Below, piece by piece: positions 22,527 to 34,000 of a stretch of DNA of 64,000 nt. The stretch is from assembly GCA_005765155.1 (NCBI GenBank), contig VCCP01000003.1:3348001-3412000 (forward strand). Reading direction: 5' to 3'. The first letter of the stretch is position 1, and every line of letters begins with the position of its first letter. Under the pieces are notes generated by a model. It was not told the origin of the DNA. It saw nothing but the letters and a program-made list of their open reading frames with translations, and did not search any database. Source of the DNA: Zelopaecilomyces penicillatus. Taxonomy: Eukaryota; Ascomycota; Sordariomycetes; Hypocreales; Pseudodiploosporaceae. The translations under genes were made by a program, and so were the position numbers.

Positions 22527-25009
22527 ATGCCCATCTTCCAGGTCGATCTCGACCACCATGACCCTCCGGTCCCTAAATCAGAGAAGCCCATCGCCTTTGA
22601 GCCGCCTACGTCGAGGCTGCGTCGCCTCTCTGAGGAAAGCCTTCGAACCGAGCTCTGCGAAGGGCCCATCCCAGACAGCCCAAGGCTTCCAGAAACCCCA
22701 GTGTCTCATGACGATGCCGTGACGTCGGATCGAGCGGAGCTGATTGAGATGTTGAAGAGGGGAGGCAGTCCAACCTGGATCCCAAATCGACACGTACGTG
22801 CTTCCTTTCTATGCTCAATCTGCGCCTGAGCAAAAGCTTGCCCTGTATCAACTACCTAAGACTAATAGTTACTTGTTAGTTGGAGTCGATTCTGCAGCAT
22901 GACGCCTCGATTAATGCGACCAGGCATGCACAAACCTCGCCCAAATCCCCGAATCTCCTACCAGCTGTACAAATCACACCGGACAAGAACAAGACATTGG
23001 ATCCCGACGACAATAGATTGCGTGATGGACTCGGTATTGAACGGCCAAGGTCAGCGTTGCACAGTGGCGACTTCACAAGCGATGAGACCGGTTCCGAGGG
23101 TGGGCATCCTGGGGAGCATGGGCGGAGGCGGGCAGGTGAGCGGCTCGTAGTTGAAGATGCCTGGCTGGCGACATCACCGCCAAGGCACTTCTCGCCGTTT
23201 GACTTTGAGCGGAGAAATCCGCTTCCTGATAGCGCAGGTAGCTTCAAATCGGGCACCTCTCCCTTGTCGTCATCCTTTGCTTCCAGCTTCGTCTACCAGC
23301 CTCCGACGACCCCCTTGGTGCAGTCCGAGAGCAACGAAGATCTTGACCATTCAATGCCGCTTGCTGGCATCCAACTCCCCTCTAGTCATCTGGGTTCCTC
23401 GAGAAGACACACTCTCACATCAACCAATTCCTCTCCATTCGCCTCCCCTTCGTCCAGATCGTGGGTTCTTCCCCGTGTCCCTACACACCGCCGTGAAGGG
23501 TCACATCCATACCAAGCACATCAACCACGCCGCTCATTAACCTCCACCCCGAGCTGGCTGCAACAGGGAGTATCACCACAAACGCCATCATATTTGCGCT
23601 CTCGGCGGCCATCTTTTAGCTCGGACACCTCTCCGATCCAGCATGCATCCATGGTAGGATCTTATGAGGAGAGTATTCTTCGCGGCCGCATGTCAACCAC
23701 ACCTTCAAAGCCATTTGACTTCCTCGCCCAGATCGGCGTGCTGGGCAAAGGAAAATGTAAATCGAGTTTGCGATGTCCTCCTCATGTGACACTCCCGTTC
23801 CCAGCCGTTTACTACAGCTACGGCAGCTCGCAGCATGGCCGATTACCATCTGAGGACGGCCCAAGTCCCTATGTTGGGCAGATTGACTTGGAGAATGGCC
23901 TTCCCAACCCAGAGGAGGAGTCACGATCACGGCGAAAAGCTCAAAGTCGATATACTGAGAGAAAGCAGCATACCAGCGGGGACTCAAATATAGGGGCAAA
24001 TGGACAGGATGCAGATCAGGAGCGGACAAGAGCAACCCGCCCGAAACGCCGGTCCGGGTCACCCAAAGCACCCCCTGGAGGCAGTTATAGAATACCCGAA
24101 AAGGGGCAGATCCAAATAATTGTCAAAAACCAAAACAAGACGGCCGTTAAGCTCTTCTTAGTGCCCTACGACTTGACAGGCATAGAGCCTGGGACTAAAA
24201 CATTCATTCGCCAGCGGAGCTATTCAGCAAGTCCCATTATTGACGACGTTCCAAACATGCTCCAGGCAGATCCTATGAGCCGCCCGACGCTCAGATACCT
24301 GGTCCATCTTCATATTTGCTGTCTCTCCAAGGGACGCTATTATTTGTACAAGAGCATTCGCATTGTCTTCGCCAACCGAGTCCCCGACGGCAAGGAAAAG
24401 TTGCGCAATGAGACTACCTGGCCGGAGCCTAGATTCACACCATACAGACCCATCCGCGTGATGCACCCGCCACTCTCAACGTCAAACGGCCCGGGAGCCA
24501 TGTTGACTGCGGAAAAGGCATATCGAAGACGAAGCCTCGGCTTTTCAGTCGGGGCCCCGATCCGGCCGTTTGATGGTATGGTTGATGATACCGCCAGGTG
24601 TCCATCACCAAGCCAAGCCAGCATCGAGCAACACCCGCCGCCTAGCTTTAGCTTCAGTTTTGGCGTTGGCAACACGGACCCCATTGAGCCAATGCCGCTT
24701 CGGCTGCCCGCAAGAGATCGAGGAGATAGTGACATCAGCGATTCGACATGCGCGACTGGTGCGGGCATGCGGTCTCCCCAGTCTCCCTCGCAGGCGAGCC
24801 GTCCCTCGACGAAAGATTCGTTTGGGACTGGGCCATGGGGCGCCACGCAGTATGAGAAGCTCAACAAGGGAGATTTAGGCTATGGTGGCAACGTATTCAA
24901 TGTGGCTGGCAACGCTGTCGGGCCAAAACCTGGTGCTGAGGGCTTGCTCTCTCAGCGTTTACGGAGTCTGGATGTGAGACCGCAGACACACAATGACCAG
25001 GACATCTAA
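22527..25009 (+). CDS. Atos-domain protein (Atossa/FAM214-like)
   Basis: Two exons, 22527-22793 and 22880-25009, encode 798 residues. The first ~340 residues are Ser/Pro-rich and look disordered. Residues ~348-405 match the Atos N-terminal conserved domain, from VGSYEESILRGRMS through CPPHVTLPFPAVYYSYG. Residues ~489-612 match the Atos C-terminal domain (also named chromosome segregation during meiosis), with IPEKGQIQIIVKNQNKTAVK, the TKTFIRQRSYS motif and a final KSIRIVFANRVPDGKE. The family includes Drosophila atossa and vertebrate ATOSA/B, nuclear regulators. The fungal members are largely uncharacterised, so the molecular role here is unknown. The intron 22794-22879 has GTACGT and TAG ends and keeps the frame (RH then LESILQ). 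The ATG context and the typical start MPIFQVD support the chosen start. Confidence 0.85.
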
Positions 25010-25895
25010 GACAAGATAGGTATACGGGTCAGAAACCTACTTGCTCTTGTTATACACACCCATCTCTAAACTATCTATGGTCTGTCATATTTATATCATA
25101 TGTCCCTTTTTTTACCATATATCTACATGTCGAGCCAAAAGATGAAGGGGCGGGAGGGCTACTGATGACGAAGGAGTCTTGGGGAACAAGAGAAAAATCA
25201 AGCATGTACAAAGTTGGTTGAAGGTTGGAAAGGTTTTCATGCTGAGCTTGTTTTGACTATAGATTGATTTTCTCCCGGAGTTTATTCAAGGTTCTCAACA
25301 TGGCCTTCTATGGCTACCATTTTAAAAAGCGGGCAGCGGCGTTATGATTTTCTTTAGGGCATTTTGTCTCTTCGATCTCGGACAGTTTGTCTAACATTCC
25401 AGAGGCATAGTAATTAGGATTCGTCGTGGCAAGTCGAAACGCACTACTACTAAATTATATATATAAATATATAACTTTTGTTACAGTCTGCCTTGTGTTA
25501 TAGGGCTGAGTGACCAAATTAGAGCGACGTACCCAACGCAACAAATCTCAATGATATTAAAAGACCAGACTGGACGAGATGAAATGAGCAGAAATTTCTT
25601 GAAAACGTGACTACTCTATGTGTAAATATCATATAGTAATACATCTCATGTCTAAATTACACATTGGGGGGGGGGGGGGGGGATTCTATAATCATCTCTT
25701 ATATCTTCAGTTTGGCAGAAGACGCAATGTGCGTTTCATCCATATTAGTTGTACTCAAAATAGCAGTCGTGAATATGACACCGTCTAGTTTACATCGCCC
25801 CTCGTCGTGATCATTAGGCTAGCACTGCCTCCATCTCACACCAGTGTTCAGAAATATTCATACATGAGAGACGGAGATAAGAACGCATTTCATCT
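25010..25895. other. Intergenic between two converging 3' ends
   Basis: AT-rich, with 3' UTRs of the Atos-domain gene and the PPR gene and a 17-G tract. No gene seen. Confidence 0.6.
25666..25682 (+). repeat. Poly-G tract (17 G)
   Basis: Uninterrupted run of seventeen G in otherwise AT-rich DNA; the longest G run in the window. Confidence 0.95.
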
Positions 25896-28800
25896 TCATG
25901 GTTGTCTGCTGCTGTGCGGTTCACCTTGCTCCCTGGAGGCATCAAGCCCTCCATCCGAGGATATTGGAACGTTGATCAATAGATCATCAGATGCCAAGCT
26001 TTCGTGCAACCTTCTCCGAAGTGCGGCGTGAGGGTTCCTTAGCTGTAACCTTGCTGTTTTTGTCCCCATGGGCATCATGGGCTTTGCCTTAGCCCTCTTA
26101 ATAGAGGTCACAGTGACCTGTCTTGGCCGCCTTTTTCGACCCAACCTTGATTGCCTTTCCAACGCCTTCTTCATAGTCCTCAATTCCGCATGGGACATAT
26201 TCTTCAGTAATCCATTAACGCCCTTGGTCAGGCTAGCTTTCTTGGAACTCGTCTTCGTGGTGGGTAGATGATCGTAATCCGTGGTGACGAATGCATGGTG
26301 CAGCTTAGGACATCTTCGCTCGATATTCATCAGCTTGGCAGAAACCTCAGCTGACCATGCAGCCAGTTTACGAAGCTTGAGCCACTCCTGCTGTAGGCTG
26401 AGAACAGCCACTTTAGAGGCTTGAAGAACTCGCGTGTTCGTCAAATGACGCCTCTCTTGTAGACTCCTTTTGCTAGGGCTCCACCCACGCCAACGTGGCA
26501 TAAGCATCATCTCACACCAATGCATTGCTGGCTCCCATTGACCCATTTCAGCAAGGTATCGAATAGCAAGATTCCAATTGCTTCGCGTCAGTTTGAACCC
26601 CGCAGCTGTGACACGGTCGATGCATTCAAGCAAGCCTTTCCCGTCATTCTGCTCTCTGAATGTCTTGACCACGATTCCAAGAGGACGCGATAGATCATAC
26701 TGATGAGCTGGGTAAATGGCTACTCCTTTACCGCGTCCAGCACGAGCTAACACGTGCTGCCAAGTCTGATCCCATAGTTCATGGATCTGCGTATATTTCC
26801 TATCCTTCAGGTAACCAAGCATCAAAGCCGAGGCTACCTCTGGGGGAAAGGGCTCGCCTTCACTCAACTTTGGGAATACCTTGATATATATATTAACAAG
26901 TTCTTCCGCAGTCGTAAAGTCTCGTGACTCGACTAGGAGCGAAAGTGCCCGTCCTATGCCTTTAGTTTGCTTTCTCAAGCTCCTAAGATCGCCTGGGGTA
27001 GTTGAGACAGAGTTTCCGGTTCGAACGTTCTCAAAGCCAGTTTTGTCCACAGGTAACATGGAACGCATGATATCAACGAGTTCTCTACAAAGAACACGTG
27101 TTCGATGTGCAGATGGCGTTCTGTTGAGAGCAGCCTCCAAAAGAGCTACCTGAGCATTAAAAGTCATTGGCTGCCCAGTCCGACGAAGCTGAGAAGAAAG
27201 TGTATCCACGAGAGCGAACTCGCCCGTACGGGCGGCCCCTGCCATGACAATCGTAAAGTGTTCTGGACCAACCGGAAAAAGTTTGTCTTGACAAGCGCTT
27301 TGGAGTAAACGATACGCGGGCTGAATCTGATCCACTCCGACCAAGGCCTGAAGAAGAAACTCGTGAGTTTGGCGATCCCATCCAACATTGAATTTTCTCA
27401 TAGCTTGAAGAAGTTCGTGGCATTTTGCCAGCTTGCCTTGCATGCCGTTGAAGTATATTAGTTGATTCCATATAGCGGCGCTTGTTGCTTTACGTTCTGC
27501 GAGTTCAACGCATATTTTCTCAGCCTCTAGAAGTCTGTCATTCCGACAATAAGCCATAACCAAAGACATGGCAATCTCCTTTGATACGGGGACTTGATCA
27601 TGTTGAGATCGTGTAAAAAAGTCCAGTGTCGTTTCCAGATCGCCTTTTTTGGCAGACATAGCCATTACATGGGCGTAAGTATAGGAGTCCGGGCGGTGGA
27701 GCTTGCTTATTTGTTCAAAGCAACTCAAAACCTTGTCATAAGCGTCGGCGCGCATGTAGCATTTTAGTAAAGTGTTCCACGTATCAAGGTCAGGCTTTAC
27801 TCTGTACTGATCTGTCATGGCATGGAGTTCTCGCTCTGCCAGGGCAATGTTTCCTACTTGCGCATATACGTTCATGGTGCTACGAAAGGCCCGCGGGGAC
27901 TTCAGCACCCGTGGATATTTTGAAACATATCGCTTCCATAGTTGCTGGACGGCAGGGACATCCCCCGTCGAAGCATAAAACTTGAGGAATTTCTCGAAGC
28001 CCCACTGATCAAGATCACCCCTGGTTTTGCACCAATCGTGGTACAGTTGTTCAAGGCCAGCGGTGTCGATAGCGTAGCACAAATTGAACATGCCGCGAAG
28101 CAAAGAGGACGATGGTTGGGAGTCTGGCATTTTGCGGTAGGTCTTGTAGATATCCAATAGCCAGATGGTGCTGGATTTAGTCTCCAACTTGTCATTCACC
28201 CGAGTGAGCATACGAAGTAGGTAATCGTGATACATCTGGCTATCGTCAAACATGCTTAAAATAGCGATTGCTTGTTTAGGTGAGCAAGGTTGCCCAAGGG
28301 CTAGGCTAGCAAACTTTCGGCGGAGTGCGCCAAGGCCATGCTTTGAGGTCGTATACAAGTTGATGGCTCGCAGTGATCTCGCCCCATCAGTGACCAAATA
28401 ACGCTCAAAGGCGAAAAAGAGCTTGTCTAGACCAGGAAGCGTTTCGAGTCGTTCTAACCCGAGCTGGTCAAAACTACTGCCAGACTCCGGCTTGGAGCGA
28501 GAAGCATGAAAATCGAGCCAGACCCCTATGAGGGCTGGCCATCGTTGATGAGCAATCGTATCAGCGAGAATGTATTCAAGACCACCCGAAAGACCTCTCA
28601 AATTCAACCCCGCCTTGAACTTGTCTATCGCAGATTCTAGATCACCAGATCGCATGAGGACTAATACACCAGCCGCAAGAAGCTCATCATTCCATTGGTC
28701 GACGGGAATTTGGCGGAATAGCGATATAGCCCTTCCCGTTTCAACGATACCTCGAGATTTGGAGAGGTAGACGACCAAAAGAGGTCGCATACTCTCTTGC

Positions 28801-29477
28801 TTCGTTCGATCTAGTCGGCAGTATAGATCCCAAACATCGTGGAAGCGATTCTCATCCGGACGCGATAGTAGATCCAACAAACTCTGCTCAGATAGCTCGT
28901 GCGTCGGTTTCTCTATCTTTGTCTCCTGGGTCAAAGACTCTGAAGTAGCGTCACGGTTCGAGACATCTCGTAGATGAGTTCGTTCAGTGGCAGAACTTCC
29001 TTCTCTCGTCTGCTGTTTTCTCTTTCCTTGTAATGAGTTATCCAACCCTCGCCCATCACTTGACTGATCGGTTTGATGCCGAATGGTTGTGCTAAGTGGC
29101 TTTGGCTCAGGAGCTGCTGTAGTTGACATGAAGTGCCTCCGTCGAGGAGTATTAGTCGTTATATTTCCATCTTGCGGTCGCGGAAGGCTCGGATAAAGAC
29201 GGCGCAGCAACTTGTATGTGGCGTTGGGATAAAGAAAATCTAGTAGGAAAGCCGAGGCAACCAAACCGGTTTGAGGAGAGCGGGAGTCGGAATTGGCGTC
29301 ATCAGTATCAACAACACGGACAGGCGTAGGCCAGATGCTGGATATTTCAATGGCCGAAGCCCCATGCTGCCAGAACCCCGTGTGGAGTTGACGACAGCGT
29401 TTCGCCGGGCGAGTCGACTTGGGAAGAACGCGCTGGAGGTTGCATGTTTCCAGACTGGCCGCCGTTCTTTCAAGCAT
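25896..29477 (-). CDS. Large mitochondrial pentatricopeptide-repeat protein (CYA5/Pet309-like)
   Basis: A single-exon gene of 1193 residues from the Met at 29477. The frame is open a further 46 codons upstream, but the sequence from MLERTAASLE onward, with a basic Arg-rich, mitochondrial-import-like N-terminus (RQLHTGFWQHGAS), resembles the usual start of these fungal proteins. The middle is built from helical PPR units of ~35 residues, for example DTWNTLLKCYMRADAYDKVL, followed by DSYTYAHVMAMSAKKGD. PPR proteins bind specific organelle RNAs. Fungal relatives of this size include Neurospora CYA-5 and yeast Pet309, needed for COX1 mRNA stability or translation. That specific assignment is an inference from length and layout. 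It ends with a Lys/Arg-rich tail. The 3' end faces the Atos-domain gene. Confidence 0.88.
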   Translation of the reverse strand: MLERTAASLETCNLQRVLPKSTRPAKRCRQLHTGFWQHGASAIEISSIWPTPVRVVDTDDANSDSRSPQTGLVASAFLLDFLYPNATYKLLRRLYPSLPRPQDGNITTNTPRRRHFMSTTAAPEPKPLSTTIRHQTDQSSDGRGLDNSLQGKRKQQTREGSSATERTHLRDVSNRDATSESLTQETKIEKPTHELSEQSLLDLLSRPDENRFHDVWDLYCRLDRTKQESMRPLLVVYLSKSRGIVETGRAISLFRQIPVDQWNDELLAAGVLVLMRSGDLESAIDKFKAGLNLRGLSGGLEYILADTIAHQRWPALIGVWLDFHASRSKPESGSSFDQLGLERLETLPGLDKLFFAFERYLVTDGARSLRAINLYTTSKHGLGALRRKFASLALGQPCSPKQAIAILSMFDDSQMYHDYLLRMLTRVNDKLETKSSTIWLLDIYKTYRKMPDSQPSSSLLRGMFNLCYAIDTAGLEQLYHDWCKTRGDLDQWGFEKFLKFYASTGDVPAVQQLWKRYVSKYPRVLKSPRAFRSTMNVYAQVGNIALAERELHAMTDQYRVKPDLDTWNTLLKCYMRADAYDKVLSCFEQISKLHRPDSYTYAHVMAMSAKKGDLETTLDFFTRSQHDQVPVSKEIAMSLVMAYCRNDRLLEAEKICVELAERKATSAAIWNQLIYFNGMQGKLAKCHELLQAMRKFNVGWDRQTHEFLLQALVGVDQIQPAYRLLQSACQDKLFPVGPEHFTIVMAGAARTGEFALVDTLSSQLRRTGQPMTFNAQVALLEAALNRTPSAHRTRVLCRELVDIMRSMLPVDKTGFENVRTGNSVSTTPGDLRSLRKQTKGIGRALSLLVESRDFTTAEELVNIYIKVFPKLSEGEPFPPEVASALMLGYLKDRKYTQIHELWDQTWQHVLARAGRGKGVAIYPAHQYDLSRPLGIVVKTFREQNDGKGLLECIDRVTAAGFKLTRSNWNLAIRYLAEMGQWEPAMHWCEMMLMPRWRGWSPSKRSLQERRHLTNTRVLQASKVAVLSLQQEWLKLRKLAAWSAEVSAKLMNIERRCPKLHHAFVTTDYDHLPTTKTSSKKASLTKGVNGLLKNMSHAELRTMKKALERQSRLGRKRRPRQVTVTSIKRAKAKPMMPMGTKTARLQLRNPHAALRRRLHESLASDDLLINVPISSDGGLDASREQGEPHSSRQP

Positions 29478-29710
29478 TGGTTCTGGCTGAGGGCTCCAAG
29501 AGCAAAAGCTTTCTGTTGCTAGATTGAAACAGGCAAAGACAAGCGGCTGGCGGAGCTTTTGTTGGAAAACGGGGGGCAAAAAGGTGGTGTCTGAGGCGAG
29601 AGCTACGAATGGCACCGTGGTGCCACTCGCCGCTGAGTTTTCGGAGGGTTCGGTGGAGGCGACAGTATCAATGAAGAAGACATAGCAAAAAAAAGCGCGG
29701 GATAGTAATC

Positions 29711-29959
29711 TCAGTGCCCGGGGCGGCGTTTGCGGATGCGGGCAACAGCAGCTACGCAGATAGTTGGAGTATCCTCATCTTCACTTTTGTCCTTCAAAAA
29801 AGATGGTCCCTGTCGGAGCCACTCGTGATCTAAGCGGGTCAAAATTGACAGGGGTTGGTTGCTTGGTGCTCTAGGCTCTTCAGCCGATGCATAGCCGATA
29901 ACTGATGACGGCTCCAACGAGAGCGATATCGATAACGGAAGCCCCTCCTCAGTGAGCAT
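29711..29959 (-). CDS. Small hypothetical ORF (82 codons)
   Basis: ATG-initiated frame upstream of the PPR gene on the same strand. Composition is protein-like at the N-terminus (LSISLSLEPSSVIGYASAEE) but no family is recognised. It could be the 5' leader of the PPR transcript, an upstream ORF, or chance. Confidence 0.22.
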   Translation of the reverse strand: MLTEEGLPLSISLSLEPSSVIGYASAEEPRAPSNQPLSILTRLDHEWLRQGPSFLKDKSEDEDTPTICVAAVARIRKRRPGH

Positions 29960-30585
29960 GTGTCATGCGATTCAGACCAGCGATACTATTCCAATTGTTC
30001 ACCAGTTGCATTTTGAAGTACTAATTTGCTTTGAGAAAGTGCTAAAATCTACGCTGCAAGATTAACAAGGCCAAAAAAACACCCCACGCGCGTTCCAGGC
30101 TGGTGTGAAAACGGCTATTTTGAAAAACTCAAGTTTATGCATGTCACAGACATTTGAGTGACCCTAGTCGAATTACAACCCTCGAATTGCGCAGCAAAGC
30201 CAAACTGGCGTGTGATATTGATACTGTAAACATCAGGAATATCTTGTACCGTATCCTATTCACTACTAATATTACTTATCGTCCCTCGGGAACCAAATAC
30301 ATGCCTAATCCATCCTAGCTTTCTGCCCATTGCCTTCGCCAACGCCCGAATGCATGCCATGTAGCATCGAACGCTTCGATTTCCCAATCTTCTTGACCCA
30401 ACCTGGGTTATTTAGTGACCCTTGACAAAGGAAAAAACAACGGGCGCCAAACAATTCCAAACCAATCAGGTATCGTACAGAACATAACGCATGTAGGAAA
30501 TTAACACTTGGCAATATCAAATACATCATCTGTGACAAGACCGTTGAACGCCATCCCAGACTATAGGGTTCAACTTTTCTCTTTG
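29960..30585. other. Intergenic, no gene seen
   Basis: AT-rich stretch between the PPR gene's upstream side and the 3' end of the Arg/Ser-rich hypothetical gene. Only short chance frames. Confidence 0.5.
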
Positions 30586-31041
30586 TCATGACTTTTCTTT
30601 ATCATCCGTTGCTTTTTCAACCAGGAAGACCTCGTTCCGTAAACTGGAAAGCAGATCAAGAGACCGATGGAGTTCCTGCTCTAATCGAGGCCCACGGCTC
30701 CTGCTTCTTGTCCTCTGCTGCCGTCGAAAGGCCTGCTGAGATGGAGAGGCGGCTCGAGAAGGGCAGTGTTCTCGGCGAGACTCACGGAGTCGGCCACGGA
30801 GCAAGAGACGTCTGGTGGGAGACATGACGGTCGGAGAGGTGTCTCGTGAGACGAGGCTGTGAGGTGAAGGGGAGCGCCGGCGAGACCGTCCTCGCAGAGT
30901 GCTCGATTCATCAGGACGCACCGACTTGACGTCAGGTCTAGCGGAGACTCGGTCTCTTTTCCGGCCTCGACTGTGGTCGTGATCCGAGGTTGGCAGCACG
31001 GCAAGCGAGGCCTCGTGGTATACGTCGCCGGAAGTCACCAT
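30586..31041 (-). CDS. Small Arg/Ser-rich hypothetical protein
   Basis: 151 residues from the Met at 31041, which has a good context (A at -3, G at +4). The frame continues upstream to 31311, but that part is low-complexity and looks like leader. The protein is rich in Arg-Ser and Ser-Pro pairs (GRSRRRSPSPHS, RSRSRGPRLEQEL), as in nuclear RNA-binding or splicing-associated proteins. It ends in a short amphipathic helix (LHRSLDLLSSLRNEVFLVEK). It has no RNA-binding domain and I do not recognise the family. A phosphorylation-regulated nuclear protein is a guess. Confidence 0.55.
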   Translation of the reverse strand: MVTSGDVYHEASLAVLPTSDHDHSRGRKRDRVSARPDVKSVRPDESSTLRGRSRRRSPSPHSLVSRDTSPTVMSPTRRLLLRGRLRESRREHCPSRAASPSQQAFRRQQRTRSRSRGPRLEQELHRSLDLLSSLRNEVFLVEKATDDKEKS

Positions 31042-34000
31042 TGTGATTTTGTGGGAATTGCAGTAACAGCCCAAGATCAAGGCCTGGTCTGTGAATTCGA
31101 AAAGTAGAAATTGTGGTTGGAACCGTGGTTGCGTTCTGGCCAAGTCTGAACGAGGGTGGTCTAAGTGAAACCTCGATCCAGCAGTCGTTGTGTAAATACT
31201 GGCTCTACCAGGAGCTAAGCGAAGAACAATGAAGTAACAAAAGAGTTGAGCAATTGATGATAGAAGGGAAGAAGAAGAAGAAGATCGAAGAAGAAATTGG
31301 GAGGGAGTCACAGGAAGAAGAAATACGGAAGAAGCGAATTACTCGTGCGTGTTGAGACAGGGACGGAGGGTGTGTAGACAGTGGACGCTTGCAGCGCAGC
31401 AAACACTGGAATTATATAAGTCAGGCAACAGGGGCAAGGTGAGTGGGAGAACATGTCAGTTAGAGTCACCTGAGCATTGTCTGGAAGCCCAAGCGCCCAC
31501 CCGTAATTGTCTGATTGTTTTCTGGGCAGCACAGACGGGGGCTACGAGTTGTGCATCCCTTTCAAGACCCCTCTTGAGACCCTCCAAGCTGCCAACAAGC
31601 CAGGTCGTGCAAAGGTAATAAACCTAGATGATGTGCGGTTGGACAGGATGGGCCAAGCAGAGGGCCAAGGGAGAAGGGAGGATGGAGGGGGGAGTCGCTG
31701 TAGCCTGTAATGTCCAGTCACAGCCACTGTAATGTATGACTCCAGGTGTGTGTCAGGGTGTATCAGTGTGTGTGTGTGGCCGCCTGTCTCTGAAGTTCCA
31801 GTGGGTGGTGTATTATTATTACAGTGGGGCTGTACCTGCCGGAGTACCGCTTGCAATACTCTAATAATTACCACTGGAAGGCTCCATGAGCCTCATGCCG
31901 TCTTGCTGGGCTGCATCCGTCAGTGGTCTGTCTATTAGTACAGTGCTAGGCAACAGTTAGCGACTGGACATTGATCTCCCGTTGGCACAGCGCATTGGAT
32001 CCAATTAGTAGCACCTATTGAGGTACCTGTCGCTGATTAATGCATATAGTGGTAATTAGTAGCTGCCACCTCAGCAAACGAGCAACAGGACAGAGCACCA
32101 CATGGCAACGTTTACAACCAGTCTGTTGCAAAACAAACATCCATGTCCGCCCCGAACCAGTCCATCCACCGTGTCCCACCAGGCCCAAATCAAGCAAGCA
32201 AACCAAACAGAGAACCCAGAAAGGCATCAGAGGGGGGGCCAAAGAAGAGATGCGGTCGGCTAAGCGTGACGCTGGCCATGCATGATGGGGGCTGCCGCAG
32301 CGCAAGAACCCACGCAGCCACGCAACCCAAAGGCCCATCCTAGCCAATTACCTCCCCTTTCCACCCTCCTGGGCAATTCATCGACAAGGCCATGGATAAC
32401 GATTACGGTTGTGGAAAGATGGAAGAGGGATGAGAGGGATGAAGAGGTCGCTCGGAAAGAACCAGCAAATCACAAACTGGGGTTGACGCCTCCGGCTGGC
32501 GGGGATGCGGGGAAGCCTGGGAGGATGGGCCGGTATTCGTTAGCGCTGCCACCCAAGACGCAGCGATCAGTGGGATGCAATCATGGGCTTGAGAAACAGT
32601 CCGTCCCTGTTGACTTCTGGCTGACTATTGCAACGAGTAGCATGATGCGGTACCACCTCCCTTCATGAAACCCTTTTACGACCAGAATCAAACGGGAACC
32701 GGTGGTGGGGGAAACCTTCAGAAGCCGCACTACCTCACGCTAGCTAAGACGGGTTGCATCGTGGCGGAGTGGACTTCTTGACTTGAATGCACTGGTCGTC
32801 GTACATCCAGAAAAGTGTGTTGAACTAGTTTTGAATTGAGAGAGTTTTACTTGTGAGTCTCTTGTCTAGGACACAGCATCGGGGTATGTCCGTCATGAAC
32901 TCCCACAAAGACTACACACTGTGGCCCCGTCCACTTAGTGATGGTTGGTCGCACTGGCAAACTCCACAGCACGAGACTTGTTGCCTGCTGTCCTCTGGGC
33001 AATCAAGCGTCCACGAGCTTCAATGGTTAAAACACCAGCACACGCTTGCCTACGTGTAGACGTAGCCGCCCAAAGTGAGCCTATTGGACATGTGGCGATG
33101 CACGCGCTGTCACCCACTCGCTGCAATGGATCCGGCATCTACTGTACGCATGCATACGTACATACAGCAGCACCTGTTGGCCGGCATCAGAAGCCGGCTT
33201 GGGCACCCCGGAAATGCAAAATTGCTTGCCAGCGTCTGGGAACCGCTGTCAAGCTTCCAAATTTGGCTGACGAACGGTAACCCTCGATCATCACTGGTGG
33301 TGTGGCAGTCTTTTTTAGCCTGGGGTGACATAACGTTGCATTATCAGTAAAATAATGGCGTAGGGTTTCCGGAATTAACTTTAGGCAGGTCTCCCTGGCG
33401 GCTTCGCCTCCGTTGCGAATCGAGCAAAACTCACCAAGTTGCCAGTGACGTTTGGACTTTTCCCGTCCTTCACCATTGAGCATCTGGATATCGGCTGCCC
33501 GAGGATGCCGAGGATGCCGTGATCAGGCCGCATCAAGGTACTCGAGAGCTCGGTAACATACGATATTACGAATACATACCTATTTTTCATCAACATGGTC
33601 GGTATTTCCATCAGGGTGTGACTCAACAGCCTTGGTTAGTGCCTGTGCGTATTTGAGTGCATTACACATGGCACAACGGCCAAAGCCGCTCAAGCCGAAA
33701 CTCCGGTTGGCCAAGCCCGGCAGAAGGGCTGTGACAAAACTGACGCACATGCTCGCCATCATGCTGATGGGCGTCTCGTCCGGCATGTTTTAGTTCACCG
33801 AAAGTGGGCATTGCAGATGCTGGAGGTGCAGAATCGCAGTCGACGGAGAAGAGACAGCAGGCGCCATTTTGTGTCAGATTTCTAACTAGCACGAATCAAC
33901 GTCGAAGGGTTCTTTCCAATGAGGCGGACCGGCTGATATTATTATCATCACGCTTGCAATAATCCAGTAGTAATAATACCGTCATACACGATCCCCAAGT

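Noticed and set aside
23758..23812. Possible intron in the Atos-domain gene (GTAAAT donor, CCCAG acceptor, in frame)
   Set aside because: The interval encodes CPPHVTLPFPAVYYS, which belongs to the conserved Atos N-terminal domain, so it is coding sequence.
29478..29615. Upstream 46-codon extension of the PPR protein
   Set aside because: The later Met gives the N-terminal sequence expected for this protein type and a mitochondrial-import-like start; the extension is probably leader.
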